Positions 18,517 to 28,227 of a stretch of DNA of 64,000 bases are shown here, one piece after another (within the stretch, counting starts at the first letter, position 1; each line of letters begins with the position of its first letter). This DNA is from Skermania piniformis (lineage in GTDB: Bacteria > Actinomycetota > Actinomycetes > Mycobacteriales > Mycobacteriaceae), in NCBI RefSeq assembly GCF_019285775.1, contig NZ_CP079105.1:1116001-1180000 (forward strand). The letters run 5' to 3'. Made by a program: the position numbers and the translations under genes. The notes below the pieces were generated by a model. That model worked only from the letters and a program-made list of their open reading frames with translations, was not told where the DNA came from and did no database searches.

Positions 18517-19068
18517 ATGAGGGTGTCGGTCGGCAAGACTGCGGTCGGGGCCTGTGTCCTGCTCGTCGTCTTTTCCTCCGCGCACCGGACGGGTGCGCTG
18601 TGGAGCAGCGCCGATACCCTGGATGGATCGCAAATCCGTTCTGGCACATTAGATCTCACTGTGGGTACGGCGGGCACGCAGCACCAGGATTATGCGTTCG
18701 ACGCGTTGTCCCGGACGAACATGAAACCCGGCGACTACGCGCAGGCGCCCCTGGTGTTGCGCAACTCCGGCAACATCCGGCTGAGCTACCGGCTGCAGTC
18801 GGTAGCTCAGCCGAGCTCGACGCTCGCGCTGAACCTCACGGTCAGCGGGGTGGCCGCCGAGGCGAACTGCCCGACCACGGGTAGTCCGGTCGGCGCGACC
18901 ACGTTCTACGACGGCCCGGTCGTCGGCGCCCAGGCGCCGGCCGCGCCGGCGCTCCGTTCGCTCGTGCCTGGCGGATCCGAGGTGTGGTGCATGCGGGCAA
19001 CCGTCGCACCGACCGCGGTGTCGTCTGCATCGTCCACGCTCACCTTCGGATTCACCGCGGAGTCGTGA
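18517..19068 (+). CDS. Second SipW-dependent-type exported protein
   Basis: A 183-aa protein with the island pattern: a hydrophobic segment (VGACVLLVVFSSAHRTG), then ALWSSADTLDGSQIRSGTLDLTV, where the processing site is expected just before the ALWSSAD region. The body has a beta-rich domain with MKPGDYAQAPLVLRNSGNI, like TasA/camelysin domains ('GD...L.V.N.G...'). Two cysteines (in EANCPTT and VWCMRA) could form an extracellular disulfide. The stop overlaps the start of the signal peptidase gene by one base, indicating translational coupling. Confidence 0.82.
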   Translation: MRVSVGKTAVGACVLLVVFSSAHRTGALWSSADTLDGSQIRSGTLDLTVGTAGTQHQDYAFDALSRTNMKPGDYAQAPLVLRNSGNIRLSYRLQSVAQPSSTLALNLTVSGVAAEANCPTTGSPVGATTFYDGPVVGAQAPAAPALRSLVPGGSEVWCMRATVAPTAVSSASSTLTFGFTAES

Positions 19069-19805
19069 TGATAACCGCACCAATCGAACACGTCGAAGCC
19101 GAGCCGACCACCGCATGGTGGTGGTTGCGACAGATCCTTTCCTGGTCTGCGCTGATGCTGGTTCTCTTGTTACTCGTTGTCGCCGTGTTGATTCCATGGG
19201 TATCGGGAGCGACGCCTTATACCGTGCTGACCTCGTCGATGCGGCCGACATATCCACCGGGAACGTTGATCGTGGTGCGCTCGGTCGATCCGAGGAAGCT
19301 GGCGGTCGGCACGGCGATCACCTACCAGATCGAATCCGGAAAGCCCGGTGTCGTCACCCATCGGATCATTGCGATCCGCGACGACGGACGCGGCGAGCGT
19401 CGGTTCATCACCCAGGGGGACAACAACAATGCCCCCGACAAGGAGCCGGTTCGGTCGGTTCAGGTGCGCGGCGCCGTGTGGTACAGCGTGCCGTACCTCG
19501 GTTATCTGAACAATTGGACTACCGGGTCGCGGCGATCGATCGCGATCTACCTCCTTGCCGGAGCGTTGTTCGTCTACGCGCTGTACATGTTCGTCGGTTC
19601 GTCACGCTCGCGGCGAGCCGTGGCCGGGATCGAACGTGCCGGTACCGAACGTGCCGAGACAGCACCCGTCGAGGTCGTTCCGGTCCGGCCGCAGCTGCGC
19701 CGGCCGCCCGCCCGCGCGGGAGTCGGGCGGCGCTACGACTGCGAAACCGAGTACTGGCCGGAGTATCGCTTCGCCCATCACGAGGATCCGGAGGCACCAC
19801 GGTGA
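19068..19805 (+). CDS. sipW: SipW-type signal peptidase I
   Basis: A 245-aa membrane serine protease. One transmembrane helix lies at about 26-46 (SWSALMLVLLLLVVAVLIPW). The catalytic Ser57 is in VLTSSMRPTYPPG, and the catalytic His98 replaces the usual Lys in VVTHRIIAI, as in SipW and archaeal/ER signal peptidases. The GDNNNAPD box follows, and a second helix lies at about 163-183. The C-terminal tail is cytoplasmic and Arg/Pro-rich. ATG 19068 overlaps the preceding TGA. It should remove signal peptides from the neighbouring TasA-like proteins. Confidence 0.9.
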   Translation: MITAPIEHVEAEPTTAWWWLRQILSWSALMLVLLLLVVAVLIPWVSGATPYTVLTSSMRPTYPPGTLIVVRSVDPRKLAVGTAITYQIESGKPGVVTHRIIAIRDDGRGERRFITQGDNNNAPDKEPVRSVQVRGAVWYSVPYLGYLNNWTTGSRRSIAIYLLAGALFVYALYMFVGSSRSRRAVAGIERAGTERAETAPVEVVPVRPQLRRPPARAGVGRRYDCETEYWPEYRFAHHEDPEAPR

Positions 19806-20383
19806 GCACTGCTCGGCGCCTGATTCGTGCGGTGGTCGGTCCGCGAACGCGGGCCCTGCTCACCCTGGGCACGGTGTTCGGCCTGGGCGCGGTCGCGACC
19901 TTGGCCGCATGGAGCGACACCGCCACCGCTACCTCGGGGATCCTGTCCACCGGCACGGTCGATCTCGCGCTCGCCGGGAATCAGGGAAATCCGGCACCGT
20001 ATGCGTTCGTCGGCCTGAGCAAGACCGGGATGCTCCCGGGTCACAGCGTGGCCGCGACGCTGCCGGTGCAGAACGTCGGCTCGTTACCGTTGCAGTACAC
20101 GATGACCGCGGCCGGCGCCGGTACGGTGGCGCAGTACCTGACTGTCGCCGTGTTCACCGGTGCTGCCAGCAACACCGCAACCACCGGTTCGTGCTCCGGC
20201 GGTCAATTGGGCAGCACCGTGCTGGGCGCAACCACGACGGTTGTGCCGACCCGAGGTCCGCTGGCGGCCACAGGTGGCAACGAGACGCTGTGCTTTCTGG
20301 TGACGCTCTCGGCCGCGGCTCCGGCCTCGGCGCAGAATCAGAGTGCTACAGCCACATTCACGTTCGCCGCGACGGCGAGCTGA
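19802..20383 (+). CDS. Third SipW-dependent-type exported protein
   Basis: A 193-aa protein starting at GTG 19802, in a GTGA overlap with the signal peptidase stop. It has an Arg-rich start, a hydrophobic stretch (ALLTLGTVFGLGAVATLAA), then AAWSDTATATSGILSTGTVDLAL, a textbook SipW-type substrate motif. The body resembles that of the second island protein (KTGMLPGHSVAATLPVQNVG, and two cysteines in GSCSGG and TLCFLV), so the two are probably paralogues. It is likely secreted and assembled at the surface, inferred from its type. Confidence 0.85.
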   Translation: MSTARRLIRAVVGPRTRALLTLGTVFGLGAVATLAAWSDTATATSGILSTGTVDLALAGNQGNPAPYAFVGLSKTGMLPGHSVAATLPVQNVGSLPLQYTMTAAGAGTVAQYLTVAVFTGAASNTATTGSCSGGQLGSTVLGATTTVVPTRGPLAATGGNETLCFLVTLSAAAPASAQNQSATATFTFAATAS

Positions 20384-20386
20384 TTG

Positions 20387-22006
20387 ATGCGCGATTCGAC
20401 TTTCCGCCCGCTGGTGATCCGGTTGACCCGTGAGGTCGCGCTGAGCGTCGGCGCCGTCGCCGGTCTGATCTGTATCGGATTTGCCTTGTCGGCGGTATTT
20501 TTCGGGATGACGCCGCTGATCGTGCGGACCGGTTCGATGGCGCCGGCGATCGAACCGGGGGCGCTGGCGCTCGCTCGCCAGGTATCGGCCGCCGACCTCG
20601 CGGTGGGTGATGTGATCAGCGTAGAACGGGCCGACGGCGCTCGGGTGACCCATCGAATCGATTCGATCGAGCCGGGCGCGGGGGACACCGTCACCGTGGC
20701 GCTGCGTGGCGATGCGAACCCGACCGTCGATCCGGATCCGTATGTTATCGCCGGTGCGGATCGGGTGACCGCGGTGGTTCCGGGGGCCGGCTACGTCGCC
20801 TTCTGGCTGTCCACGCCGAGCGCGCTGCTGGTGGGTGCGATCGTCGCTGCTGCTGCGCTGTCGGTGGTAATTCGACCACGGCCGGGATCGGCGGCGCGGC
20901 GCGGGCCGTTGCTCGGTGCGGCGCCGGTGGTGCTGGCCGTGGCTGCAGTGGTGGCCGTCGGTGGCAACCGGCTCGTGCCGACCGAGGCGGCATTCACCGA
21001 CTCGGCCGCGGCGCAGGCCGGCTTCGGCACGGGTGCGTTTCCGATTCCGATTCCGAATCCGGCGAGCTTCAGTTGCTCGAGCGTGCTCGGCCTGTCTCTG
21101 ACGCTCAGCTGGCCGCATGTTGCCGCCGGCTACAACTATCAGCTGATCTTCAAGAACAGCGCCGGCATCCAGGTCGGCAGTCCGGTCGTGGTGACCGGCG
21201 TCGGCAGTGCCGGCTCGACGATCAGCTACTCCATCGTGCTGAACAACCTGGGACTCACCTCGAGCGGTACCTACACGGTCGAGCTTCGATCGAGTAATGG
21301 CGGGGTCGTCTCGGGCCAGGCGCCGTTGGTGCTGAAGATCAATCGGTCGTTGCTCTTCGCCACGTGTGTTGCTCCGACCACAGTGACCAACTCCGGCACC
21401 GCAGGTTTCGCCGCCACCTCGGCGTCGAGCGGTGAACTGCTCCGCCAGGCAGCCGCTCAGGTGGCCCCGGCAGCAACCACCACCGTGCCGGTGTCCACGG
21501 CTGTGCCGACCACGAGCGCTGTGCCGACGACGAGCGCTGTGCCGACGACGAGCGCTGTGCCGACAACGAGCGCTGTGCCGACGACGAGCGCCGGGGCGTC
21601 CACGGTCGTGATCACCTCGTCGGCACCGACGAGCACGGCAGTGGCGACGAGCACGGCAGCACCGACGAGTACTGCGGCGGTCGCAGCAACCACGGCGGAG
21701 CCGGTTGCGACGGCGGAGCCGGTTGCCGCGCCGCCGCCGAACTCGCCGGCAACCGTGTTCACCGGACCGGCCGACGGCGTCGTCGTATCTCTTGTCACCG
21801 CCGCGGGGATCAGTTGTCGGACCGTCGATCCGTCGCCCGGCGAGCCGACGTCGGGTGCGACCGTGACACTCGGGTGTAGCGACGGTGCGACCCGCAGCGC
21901 GGCGGCGTCGGCGCTGAGTCCGGCCGGTGTGGCGGCTGCTTCCGTTTCCGGCGTCTGGCAGCCGGGCTTTCTCGGTACGGTTGTAGCGTCGGCTCTCCGT
22001 GCGTAA
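20387..22006 (+). CDS. Signal peptidase I fused to a SipW-substrate-like secreted domain
   Basis: A 539-aa protein. Residues 1-120 are a SipW-type signal peptidase: helix at about 18-40, catalytic Ser50 in [12 protein letters not shown], His89 in RVTHRID, GDANP at 108-112. A second helix lies at about 141-163. A third hydrophobic stretch (179-193) runs into [19 protein letters not shown] (198-216), which is the signature of a SipW substrate. Then come a fibronectin/Ig-like beta domain (about 226-330), a Thr/Ser/Pro stalk with five VPTTSA-type repeats (about 371-402) and a C-terminal domain with two cysteines. Normal SipW enzymes are about 200 aa and lack the extra parts. TTG 20384 is an alternative start. 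Confidence 0.85.
   Translation: MRDSTFRPLVIRLTREVALSVGAVAGLICIGFALSAVFFGMTPLIVRTGSMAPAIEPGALALARQVSAADLAVGDVISVERADGARVTHRIDSIEPGAGDTVTVALRGDANPTVDPDPYVIAGADRVTAVVPGAGYVAFWLSTPSALLVGAIVAAAALSVVIRPRPGSAARRGPLLGAAPVVLAVAAVVAVGGNRLVPTEAAFTDSAAAQAGFGTGAFPIPIPNPASFSCSSVLGLSLTLSWPHVAAGYNYQLIFKNSAGIQVGSPVVVTGVGSAGSTISYSIVLNNLGLTSSGTYTVELRSSNGGVVSGQAPLVLKINRSLLFATCVAPTTVTNSGTAGFAATSASSGELLRQAAAQVAPAATTTVPVSTAVPTTSAVPTTSAVPTTSAVPTTSAVPTTSAGASTVVITSSAPTSTAVATSTAAPTSTAAVAATTAEPVATAEPVAAPPPNSPATVFTGPADGVVVSLVTAAGISCRTVDPSPGEPTSGATVTLGCSDGATRSAAASALSPAGVAAASVSGVWQPGFLGTVVASALRA
21500..21589 (+). repeat. 18-bp coding tandem repeat, five copies
   Basis: Five copies of GCTGTGCCGACGACGAGC (one or two single-base variants) encode Ala-Val-Pro-Thr-Thr-Ser. 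They lie in the stalk of the signal peptidase fusion. The unit is nearly identical between copies, so copy number is likely to vary between strains. Confidence 0.95.
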
Positions 22007-22058
22007 GGACCCGTCGATCCGGTGTTGTGGATCGAACCCGAGGTCGTACCCTGGTCAC

Positions 22059-22421
22059 ATGGCCGTGGGTACCATCACACTGGCGGCGGACCGAACGACG
22101 CAGACCGTTCCTCGGTCGTCCGTGCGCGCAGCGGCTCCGCAGGCCACTCCCGACACCAGAATGATCGAGAACGTTCGAGAATTCGAGGACAAGCCGTGGG
22201 TCACCGTGGTATGGGACGACCCGGTGAACTTGATGCATTACGTGACGTTCATCTTCCAGAAGCTGTTCGGTTACAGCAAGGCAAAAGCCACCGAGTTGAT
22301 GATGCAGGTGCACCAAGAGGGCAAGGCCGTCGTCACCTCGGGATCCCGGGACAAGATGGAACATGATGTCCGTAGGCTGCATGCCGCGGGCCTGTGGGCG
22401 ACGATGCAACGCGACACCTGA
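22059..22421 (+). CDS. clpS: ATP-dependent Clp protease adaptor ClpS
   Basis: A 120-aa protein. After a 35-residue unstructured N-terminus comes the ClpS core: [19 protein letters not shown], the [10 protein letters not shown]-type helix (here [13 protein letters not shown]), then [15 protein letters not shown]. It delivers N-end-rule substrates to ClpAP/ClpCP. It is the first gene of a dense rightward operon that follows Rv1331-Rv1341, less murI. The ATG 22059 lies 53 bp after the island. Confidence 0.94.
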   Translation: MAVGTITLAADRTTQTVPRSSVRAAAPQATPDTRMIENVREFEDKPWVTVVWDDPVNLMHYVTFIFQKLFGYSKAKATELMMQVHQEGKAVVTSGSRDKMEHDVRRLHAAGLWATMQRDT

Positions 22422-22492
22422 AATGGTTGCTGTGCATTAGCCGCTGCGGCCACCGACCTGCAGGACACCCTGCCAGAAGGATCGAGACGGAC

Positions 22493-23062
22493 GTGCGGAC
22501 GTGGACCAGGAAAAACTCGCTGGGCGGGGTGAAAGTGCGGTCCGAGCTGGACGCGCGTGAGGCGTCCGTGCTGCGCTCGCTGGTCGGTTCGGTGATCGGC
22601 ATGCTCGACGCGCGGGCCGCGGAGGCGCCGCAGGACGCGCTTGCCGAGCTCACCGGCATGCGTACCGGTGCCAGCAACCCGCCCGACGACGCGGTGCTGG
22701 CCAGGCTGCTGCCCGAATTCCACCGGCCCGATCCGGACGAACCGGCGGCCGGCCGGGCCGACCTCAACGGCGCGTTGCGCAGCCTGCACGAGCCGGACAT
22801 CCTCGACGAGAAGCGCGCGTCGGGCACGGTGATCCTGAACACCGTGCCGGAACGGGGTGGGCGGGTCGTGCTGACCTTGACCGAGGCGGACGCGTGGCTC
22901 ACCGGGCTCAACGACGTCCGGCTGGCGTTGGGCACCACCCTGGGTATCGACGCCGACACACCCGAACAGTTGCCATCCGACGATCCGCGGTCGACGCATC
23001 TCGAGGTGTATCACTGGCTGACCTGGATGCAGGACTCGCTGTTGCAAGCCGTCGCACCGTGA
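22493..23062 (+). CDS. DUF2017 protein (Rv1332-like)
   Basis: A 189-aa protein with the DUF2017 pattern: SELDAREASVLRSLVGSVIGML near the N-terminus, LLPEFHRPDPD in the middle, LTEADAWLTGLNDVRLALGT and HLEVYHWLTWMQDSLL near the end. It is mostly helical, soluble and of unknown function, and is always found beside clpS in Mycobacteriales. The GTG start at 22493 has AGAAGGA 11 bases upstream. The stop overlaps the next gene's GTG in a GTGA. Confidence 0.87.
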   Translation: MRTWTRKNSLGGVKVRSELDAREASVLRSLVGSVIGMLDARAAEAPQDALAELTGMRTGASNPPDDAVLARLLPEFHRPDPDEPAAGRADLNGALRSLHEPDILDEKRASGTVILNTVPERGGRVVLTLTEADAWLTGLNDVRLALGTTLGIDADTPEQLPSDDPRSTHLEVYHWLTWMQDSLLQAVAP

Positions 23063-24132
23063 CGACGAGCCGACCGGGCAGCCTCACCGATGTCGGCGGC
23101 GTCCTGGTCGGCCACGACCACCGCCTCGATCCGGCCGCGACGCTGGGATCGGGTGCGGCGACCGGCTGCACCGTCGTGCGGCTGCCCGGCGGTGCGACGG
23201 CGTCGGTGGACGTGCGCGGCGGCGGTCCGGGCACCCGGGAGACCGACCTGCTGGAACCGGCGAACACCGTGCAGCAGGTCGATGCGATCCTGCTCACCGG
23301 AGGTAGTGCGTACGGTCTGGCCGCCGCCGACGGAGTGATGCGTCGGCTGGAGGAAGAGGGCGCCGGAATACCGATGGGGGAGCCGGGCCGAGTGGTGCCG
23401 ATCGTGCCGGCCGCGGTGATCTTCGATCTGCCGGTGGGAGATTGGTCGGTCCGACCGGATGCCGAGGCCGGTTACCGGGCCGCCGCGGCGGCCGGACCCC
23501 ACCCGGCGCGGGGCACTGTCGGCGCCGGCGTCGGCGCCCGGGCCGGGGTGTTGAAGGGTGGGGTCGGGATGGCCAGCATCCGGCTGACCGGCGGGACGGC
23601 CGCCGGGATGACGGTTGCGGCGCTGGTGGTCGCGAACCCGGTCGGTGCCGTATTCGACCCGACCACCGGTCTGCCGTGGTCCGGCGCGGCGCAGGTCGGG
23701 CTGCGCGCGCCCGATCCGACCGAGCTCGCCGCCGCGAACGATCTCCCGGTCAAAGGGACGGTGCTGAACACGACGATCGGGGTGGTCGCCACCGACGCGC
23801 CACTCTCCGCCGCCGGTTGTCGGCGACTGGCAGTGGTATCGCACGATGGTTTGGCCCGGGCGATCCGGCCGGCGCATTCGCCGCTGGATGGCGACACGAT
23901 GTTCGCCGTTGCGACCGGCCGACGTCCGGTGCCGACGCCCGGGCTGCCGGTTCCGCCGGCGTTCCCGGTCGAGTTGCCGATGTTGACGCAGTTGTGCGCA
24001 GTGGTCGCCGACGTCGTCGAGCGGGCGGTCGTGGACGCGGTCGTCGCGGCCACCGGGTTGTCCGGGGTGCCGGCATATCGGGACGTCCTGCCGAGTGCTT
24101 TCCCGAGCGGCGCGCCGGCCGATCCGGAATAG
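23059..24132 (+). CDS. P1 family (S58, DmpA-like) peptidase/hydrolase
   Basis: A 357-aa member of the DmpA/P1 N-terminal-nucleophile family (Rv1333 position). It opens with LTDVGGVLVGHDH, then TGCTVVRLPGGA and ILLTGGSAYGLAAADGV. VLNTTIGVVATDA (about residues 234-246) is the likely autoprocessing region that exposes the nucleophile. Members are aminopeptidases or amide hydrolases; the substrate here is unknown. The GTG start overlaps the DUF2017 stop by four bases. Confidence 0.88.
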   Translation: MTTSRPGSLTDVGGVLVGHDHRLDPAATLGSGAATGCTVVRLPGGATASVDVRGGGPGTRETDLLEPANTVQQVDAILLTGGSAYGLAAADGVMRRLEEEGAGIPMGEPGRVVPIVPAAVIFDLPVGDWSVRPDAEAGYRAAAAAGPHPARGTVGAGVGARAGVLKGGVGMASIRLTGGTAAGMTVAALVVANPVGAVFDPTTGLPWSGAAQVGLRAPDPTELAAANDLPVKGTVLNTTIGVVATDAPLSAAGCRRLAVVSHDGLARAIRPAHSPLDGDTMFAVATGRRPVPTPGLPVPPAFPVELPMLTQLCAVVADVVERAVVDAVVAATGLSGVPAYRDVLPSAFPSGAPADPE

Positions 24133-24201
24133 CCTGGGGTGGCGAGCTGTTGTCGGACGAACACAGGCCGAGTACCGGTCGACGGAGGAGGTCACGGTTC
24201 G

Positions 24202-24618
24202 GTGGGGTTGGTGATCAGGTCGGATCTGGTGGCCGCGATGGTGAAGCACGCGCGCGCCGACCATCCGGACGAGGCGTGCGGGCTCATCGCCGGACCCGCC
24301 GGCAGTGACCGGCCCGAGCGATTCGTCGCGATGACCAATGCGGAGCGCTCGCCCACGTTCTACCGGTTCGACTCCGGCGAGCAGCTGCGGTTGTGGCGGG
24401 AGATGGATGCCGCCGACGAGGTGCCGGTGGTGCTGTACCACTCGCACACCGCCACCGCCGCGTACCCGAGCCGCACCGATATCTCCTACGCAGCCGAGCC
24501 GGACGCGCACTACGTCGTGGTGTCGACCCGGGATCCGGACCGGCATGAGCTGCGCAGTTACCGCATCGTCGACGGTGTGGTAACCGAGGAGGACGTCCAG
24601 ATCGTCGGTGCGTATTGA
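24202..24618 (+). CDS. mec: Mec+ JAMM metallopeptidase, CysO-cysteine hydrolase
   Basis: A 138-aa zinc peptidase that releases cysteine from the CysO-Cys adduct. The JAMM signature is visible: Glu in DHPDEACGLIAG, then YHSHTATAAYPSRTD with the two His, a Ser and an Asp. The C-terminus HELRSYRIVDGVVTEEDV is typical. GTG 24202 is preferred, with GGAGGAG at 24184-24190; GTG 24211 is possible. It lies directly before cysO and cysM, as in M. tuberculosis. The last codons and stop fall in a 20-bp tandem repeat. Confidence 0.92.
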   Translation: MGLVIRSDLVAAMVKHARADHPDEACGLIAGPAGSDRPERFVAMTNAERSPTFYRFDSGEQLRLWREMDAADEVPVVLYHSHTATAAYPSRTDISYAAEPDAHYVVVSTRDPDRHELRSYRIVDGVVTEEDVQIVGAY

Positions 24619-24660
24619 ACAGTGTCGGTGCGTACCGAACAGCGTCAGTGCGTACCGAAC
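24604..24660 (+). repeat. 20-bp tandem repeat over the mec stop codon
   Basis: GTCGGTGCGTATTGAACAGT, GTCGGTGCGTACCGAACAGC and GTCAGTGCGTACCGAAC are adjacent. The first copy holds the last mec codons and TGA; the other two lie in the mec-cysO gap. It looks like expansion of the gene's 3' end. Confidence 0.9.
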
Positions 24661-24690
24661 TCGGCTATCGCACATACCGAAGGAGTAACG

Positions 24691-25981
<1,291 letters not shown>

Positions 25982-26015
25982 GACGGGCGGTGGCTCGAAT
26001 GATCGGTGGCCGGCG

Positions 26016-26639
26016 ATGACCGGGGCATTACGTCCCCGTGGGCCCGCCGATCCGGTCACGCCCCGCCGGAGCGGCTGGACCTGGCGCCCGGCTGCCCTGG
26101 TCGCGCTCGGTTTCGTCGCGCTGCTCTGGCTGGTCGAGATCGCCGATGTCGCATCCGGGGAACAGCTGGAGACCAACGGGGTACACCCGCGCTCGACCGA
26201 CGGACTGGAAGGCATCCTGTTCGCTCCGTTGCTGCACGACGATTGGGCCCACCTGATCGCCAACACGGTCCCGGCGCTGCTGCTCGGCTTCCTGACCTTC
26301 GCGCACGGGGTCGGCCGCGGTTTTGCCGCCACCGGCTTGATCTGGCTGCTCGGCGGGCTGGGCACGTGGCTGACCGGCGGCAGCTACAGCAATCACATCG
26401 GCGCTTCGGTGCTCGTCTTCGGCTGGCTGACCTATGTGATGGCGCGCGGGCTCTTCAACCGCAACGCCGGACAGTTGCTGATCGGGGTGGTCGTGGGCGT
26501 CTGCTACGGCGCCATGCTCTGGGGCGTGCTGCCCAGCCGGCCGGACGTGTCGTGGCAGGGACATCTGTTCGGTGCGCTCGGCGGGTTGCTGGCTGCTTGG
26601 CTGTTCTCCAGTCGTGGGACGGTGGCGCGCCCGGGCTGA
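26016..26639 (+). CDS. Rhomboid family intramembrane protein
   Basis: A 207-aa protein with six hydrophobic helices. HDDWAHLIANTVPALLLG is the conserved rhomboid HxxxN region, HIGASVLVFGW holds the catalytic-site Ser, and VSWQGHLFGALGG the catalytic His. The normal GxSG reads GASV here, i.e. the second Gly is Val, so activity is likely but not certain. The position matches Rv1337. ATG 26016 was chosen from the helix pattern; the frame is open upstream in cysM. Confidence 0.85.
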   Translation: MTGALRPRGPADPVTPRRSGWTWRPAALVALGFVALLWLVEIADVASGEQLETNGVHPRSTDGLEGILFAPLLHDDWAHLIANTVPALLLGFLTFAHGVGRGFAATGLIWLLGGLGTWLTGGSYSNHIGASVLVFGWLTYVMARGLFNRNAGQLLIGVVVGVCYGAMLWGVLPSRPDVSWQGHLFGALGGLLAAWLFSSRGTVARPG

Positions 26640-26660
26640 GCCCCGTGGCAGCATGAGCGC

Positions 26661-27422
26661 ATGCGCCTCACCGTGCTCGGCTGTTCGGGTAGCGTGCCCG
26701 GCCCGGATTCGCCGGCGTCCGGCTACCTGCTCGACCTTCCCGGAAATGCGCCCCTGGTGCTGGACATGGGCCCCGGCACGCTCGGCGCATTACAGCGCTA
26801 TGCCGACCCGGGCGAGGTGTCGGTGTTGCTGAGCCACCTGCACGCGGATCACTGCCTCGACCTGCCCGGGCTGTTGGTGTGGCGCCGTTACCATCCGGGT
26901 CGCCCGTCGGGGCGGGCTGTCGTGTATGGGCCGTCGGGCACCACGAGGCGGATCGGCCAGGCGTCGGCCGAGGTCGGCGGCGAGGTCGACGACTGGTCGG
27001 ACGTGGTCGACGCCCGAACGTGGCAGGACGGCGTCGCGGTGCGGTTCGGCGCACACACGGTCACCCCGCTGCGGGTGCACCACCCGCCCGAGTCCTACGG
27101 GCTGCGGATCACCGCGGATACCGGCCGGGTCCTGGCCTATACCGGCGACACCGGCATCGGTCCGGCCGTGCACGACCTGGCTCGGGGCGCGGACGTGCTG
27201 CTGGCCGAGGCATCGTGGACGCACGACCCGGCGAACCGGCCGACCGGCGTGCACCTGTCGGGCACCGAAGCCGGACAGATCGCGGCGGCAGCCGGAGTAG
27301 GCACGCTGCTTCTCACCCATATCCCGCCGTGGACGGCCCGGGCGGACGTGCTCGCCGAGGCGCGGGCAGCGTTCGACGGTCCGGTTCGGGCGGTCGAGCC
27401 GGGGGACATGATCGAGGTGTGA
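26661..27422 (+). CDS. Metallo-beta-lactamase-fold hydrolase (Rv1339-like)
   Basis: A 253-aa MBL-fold protein. Metal motifs: HLHADHCLDL, a His in LRVHHPPESYG, Asp in YTGDTGIGP and His in LLLTHIPPW. It is close to Rv1339, reported as an atypical cyclic-nucleotide phosphodiesterase, so degradation of cAMP is possible; a tRNase Z-like role is the alternative. In M. tuberculosis murI (Rv1338) lies between the rhomboid and this gene; here only 21 bp separate them. Confidence 0.9.
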   Translation: MRLTVLGCSGSVPGPDSPASGYLLDLPGNAPLVLDMGPGTLGALQRYADPGEVSVLLSHLHADHCLDLPGLLVWRRYHPGRPSGRAVVYGPSGTTRRIGQASAEVGGEVDDWSDVVDARTWQDGVAVRFGAHTVTPLRVHHPPESYGLRITADTGRVLAYTGDTGIGPAVHDLARGADVLLAEASWTHDPANRPTGVHLSGTEAGQIAAAAGVGTLLLTHIPPWTARADVLAEARAAFDGPVRAVEPGDMIEV

Positions 27423-27444
27423 TCGCTGGCGTTAGAGTCGAGTC

Positions 27445-28227
27445 GTGTCGAAACGAGCCGATGGCAGAGCGGACGACGAGCTCCGTGACGTCCAGCTGAC
27501 CCGGGGATTCACGTCGCATCCGGCGGGTTCGGTGCTGGTCGAGTTCGGCGGTACCCGAGTGCTGTGCACCGCGAGTGTGACCCCCGGAGTGCCCGGGTGG
27601 CGCCGCGAGTCCGGCCTCGGGTGGCTGACCGCCGAGTACGCCATGTTGCCGGCGGCGACGCATACCCGCAGCGGCCGGGAGTCGGTCAAGGGCAAGGTCG
27701 GCGGGCGTACCCAGGAGATCAGTCGACTGGTCGGTCGGTCGTTGCGGGCCTGTATCGATCTGGCCGCGATCGGGGACAACACCATTGCGATCGACTGCGA
27801 CGTCCTGCAGGCCGACGGCGGCACCCGGACGGCGTCGATCACCGGCGCCTACGTCGCGCTGGTCGACGCCGTCAGCTATCTGCGGGCCGCCGGCAAGCTG
27901 GCCGACCCGCAGCCGATCTCCTGCGCGATCGCGGCGGTCAGCGTCGGCGTGGTCGACGGTCGGGTGCGGCTCGATCTGCCCTACGAGGAGGACTCGCGCG
28001 CCGAGGTCGACCTGAACGTCGTCGCGACCGACACCGGCACCTTGGTCGAGGTGCAGGGCACCGGGGAAGGTGCGACGTTCCCCCGGTCCACCCTGGACGC
28101 GCTGCTCGACTCGGCGCTTGCGGGCTGCGAGCGGCTGTTCGAGGTGCAGAAGGCGGCGTTGGCGCAGCCCTATCCGGGTACGTTGCCCGAGCCGGCCGAA
28201 CCGGCCAAGAAGAAGTTCGGTGGCTGA
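27445..28227 (+). CDS. rph: Ribonuclease PH
   Basis: A 260-aa phosphorolytic 3'-5' exoribonuclease that trims tRNA precursors. It has [50 protein letters not shown] and the [19 protein letters not shown] active-site strand, with a C-terminal [15 protein letters not shown]. It starts at GTG 27445 and overlaps rdgB by 8 bp, as in Rv1340-Rv1341. Confidence 0.96.
   Translation: MSKRADGRADDELRDVQLTRGFTSHPAGSVLVEFGGTRVLCTASVTPGVPGWRRESGLGWLTAEYAMLPAATHTRSGRESVKGKVGGRTQEISRLVGRSLRACIDLAAIGDNTIAIDCDVLQADGGTRTASITGAYVALVDAVSYLRAAGKLADPQPISCAIAAVSVGVVDGRVRLDLPYEEDSRAEVDLNVVATDTGTLVEVQGTGEGATFPRSTLDALLDSALAGCERLFEVQKAALAQPYPGTLPEPAEPAKKKFGG

Noticed and set aside
21460-21760. Regular short repeats that could suggest a CRISPR array
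   Set aside because: The units are contiguous 18-mers without spacers, in frame, and encode VPTTSA in a secreted stalk.
22015-22034. CGATCC-GGTGTTGT-GGATCG as a terminator after the signal peptidase fusion
   Set aside because: The stem has only six pairs and overlaps the clpS upstream region; too weak to call.
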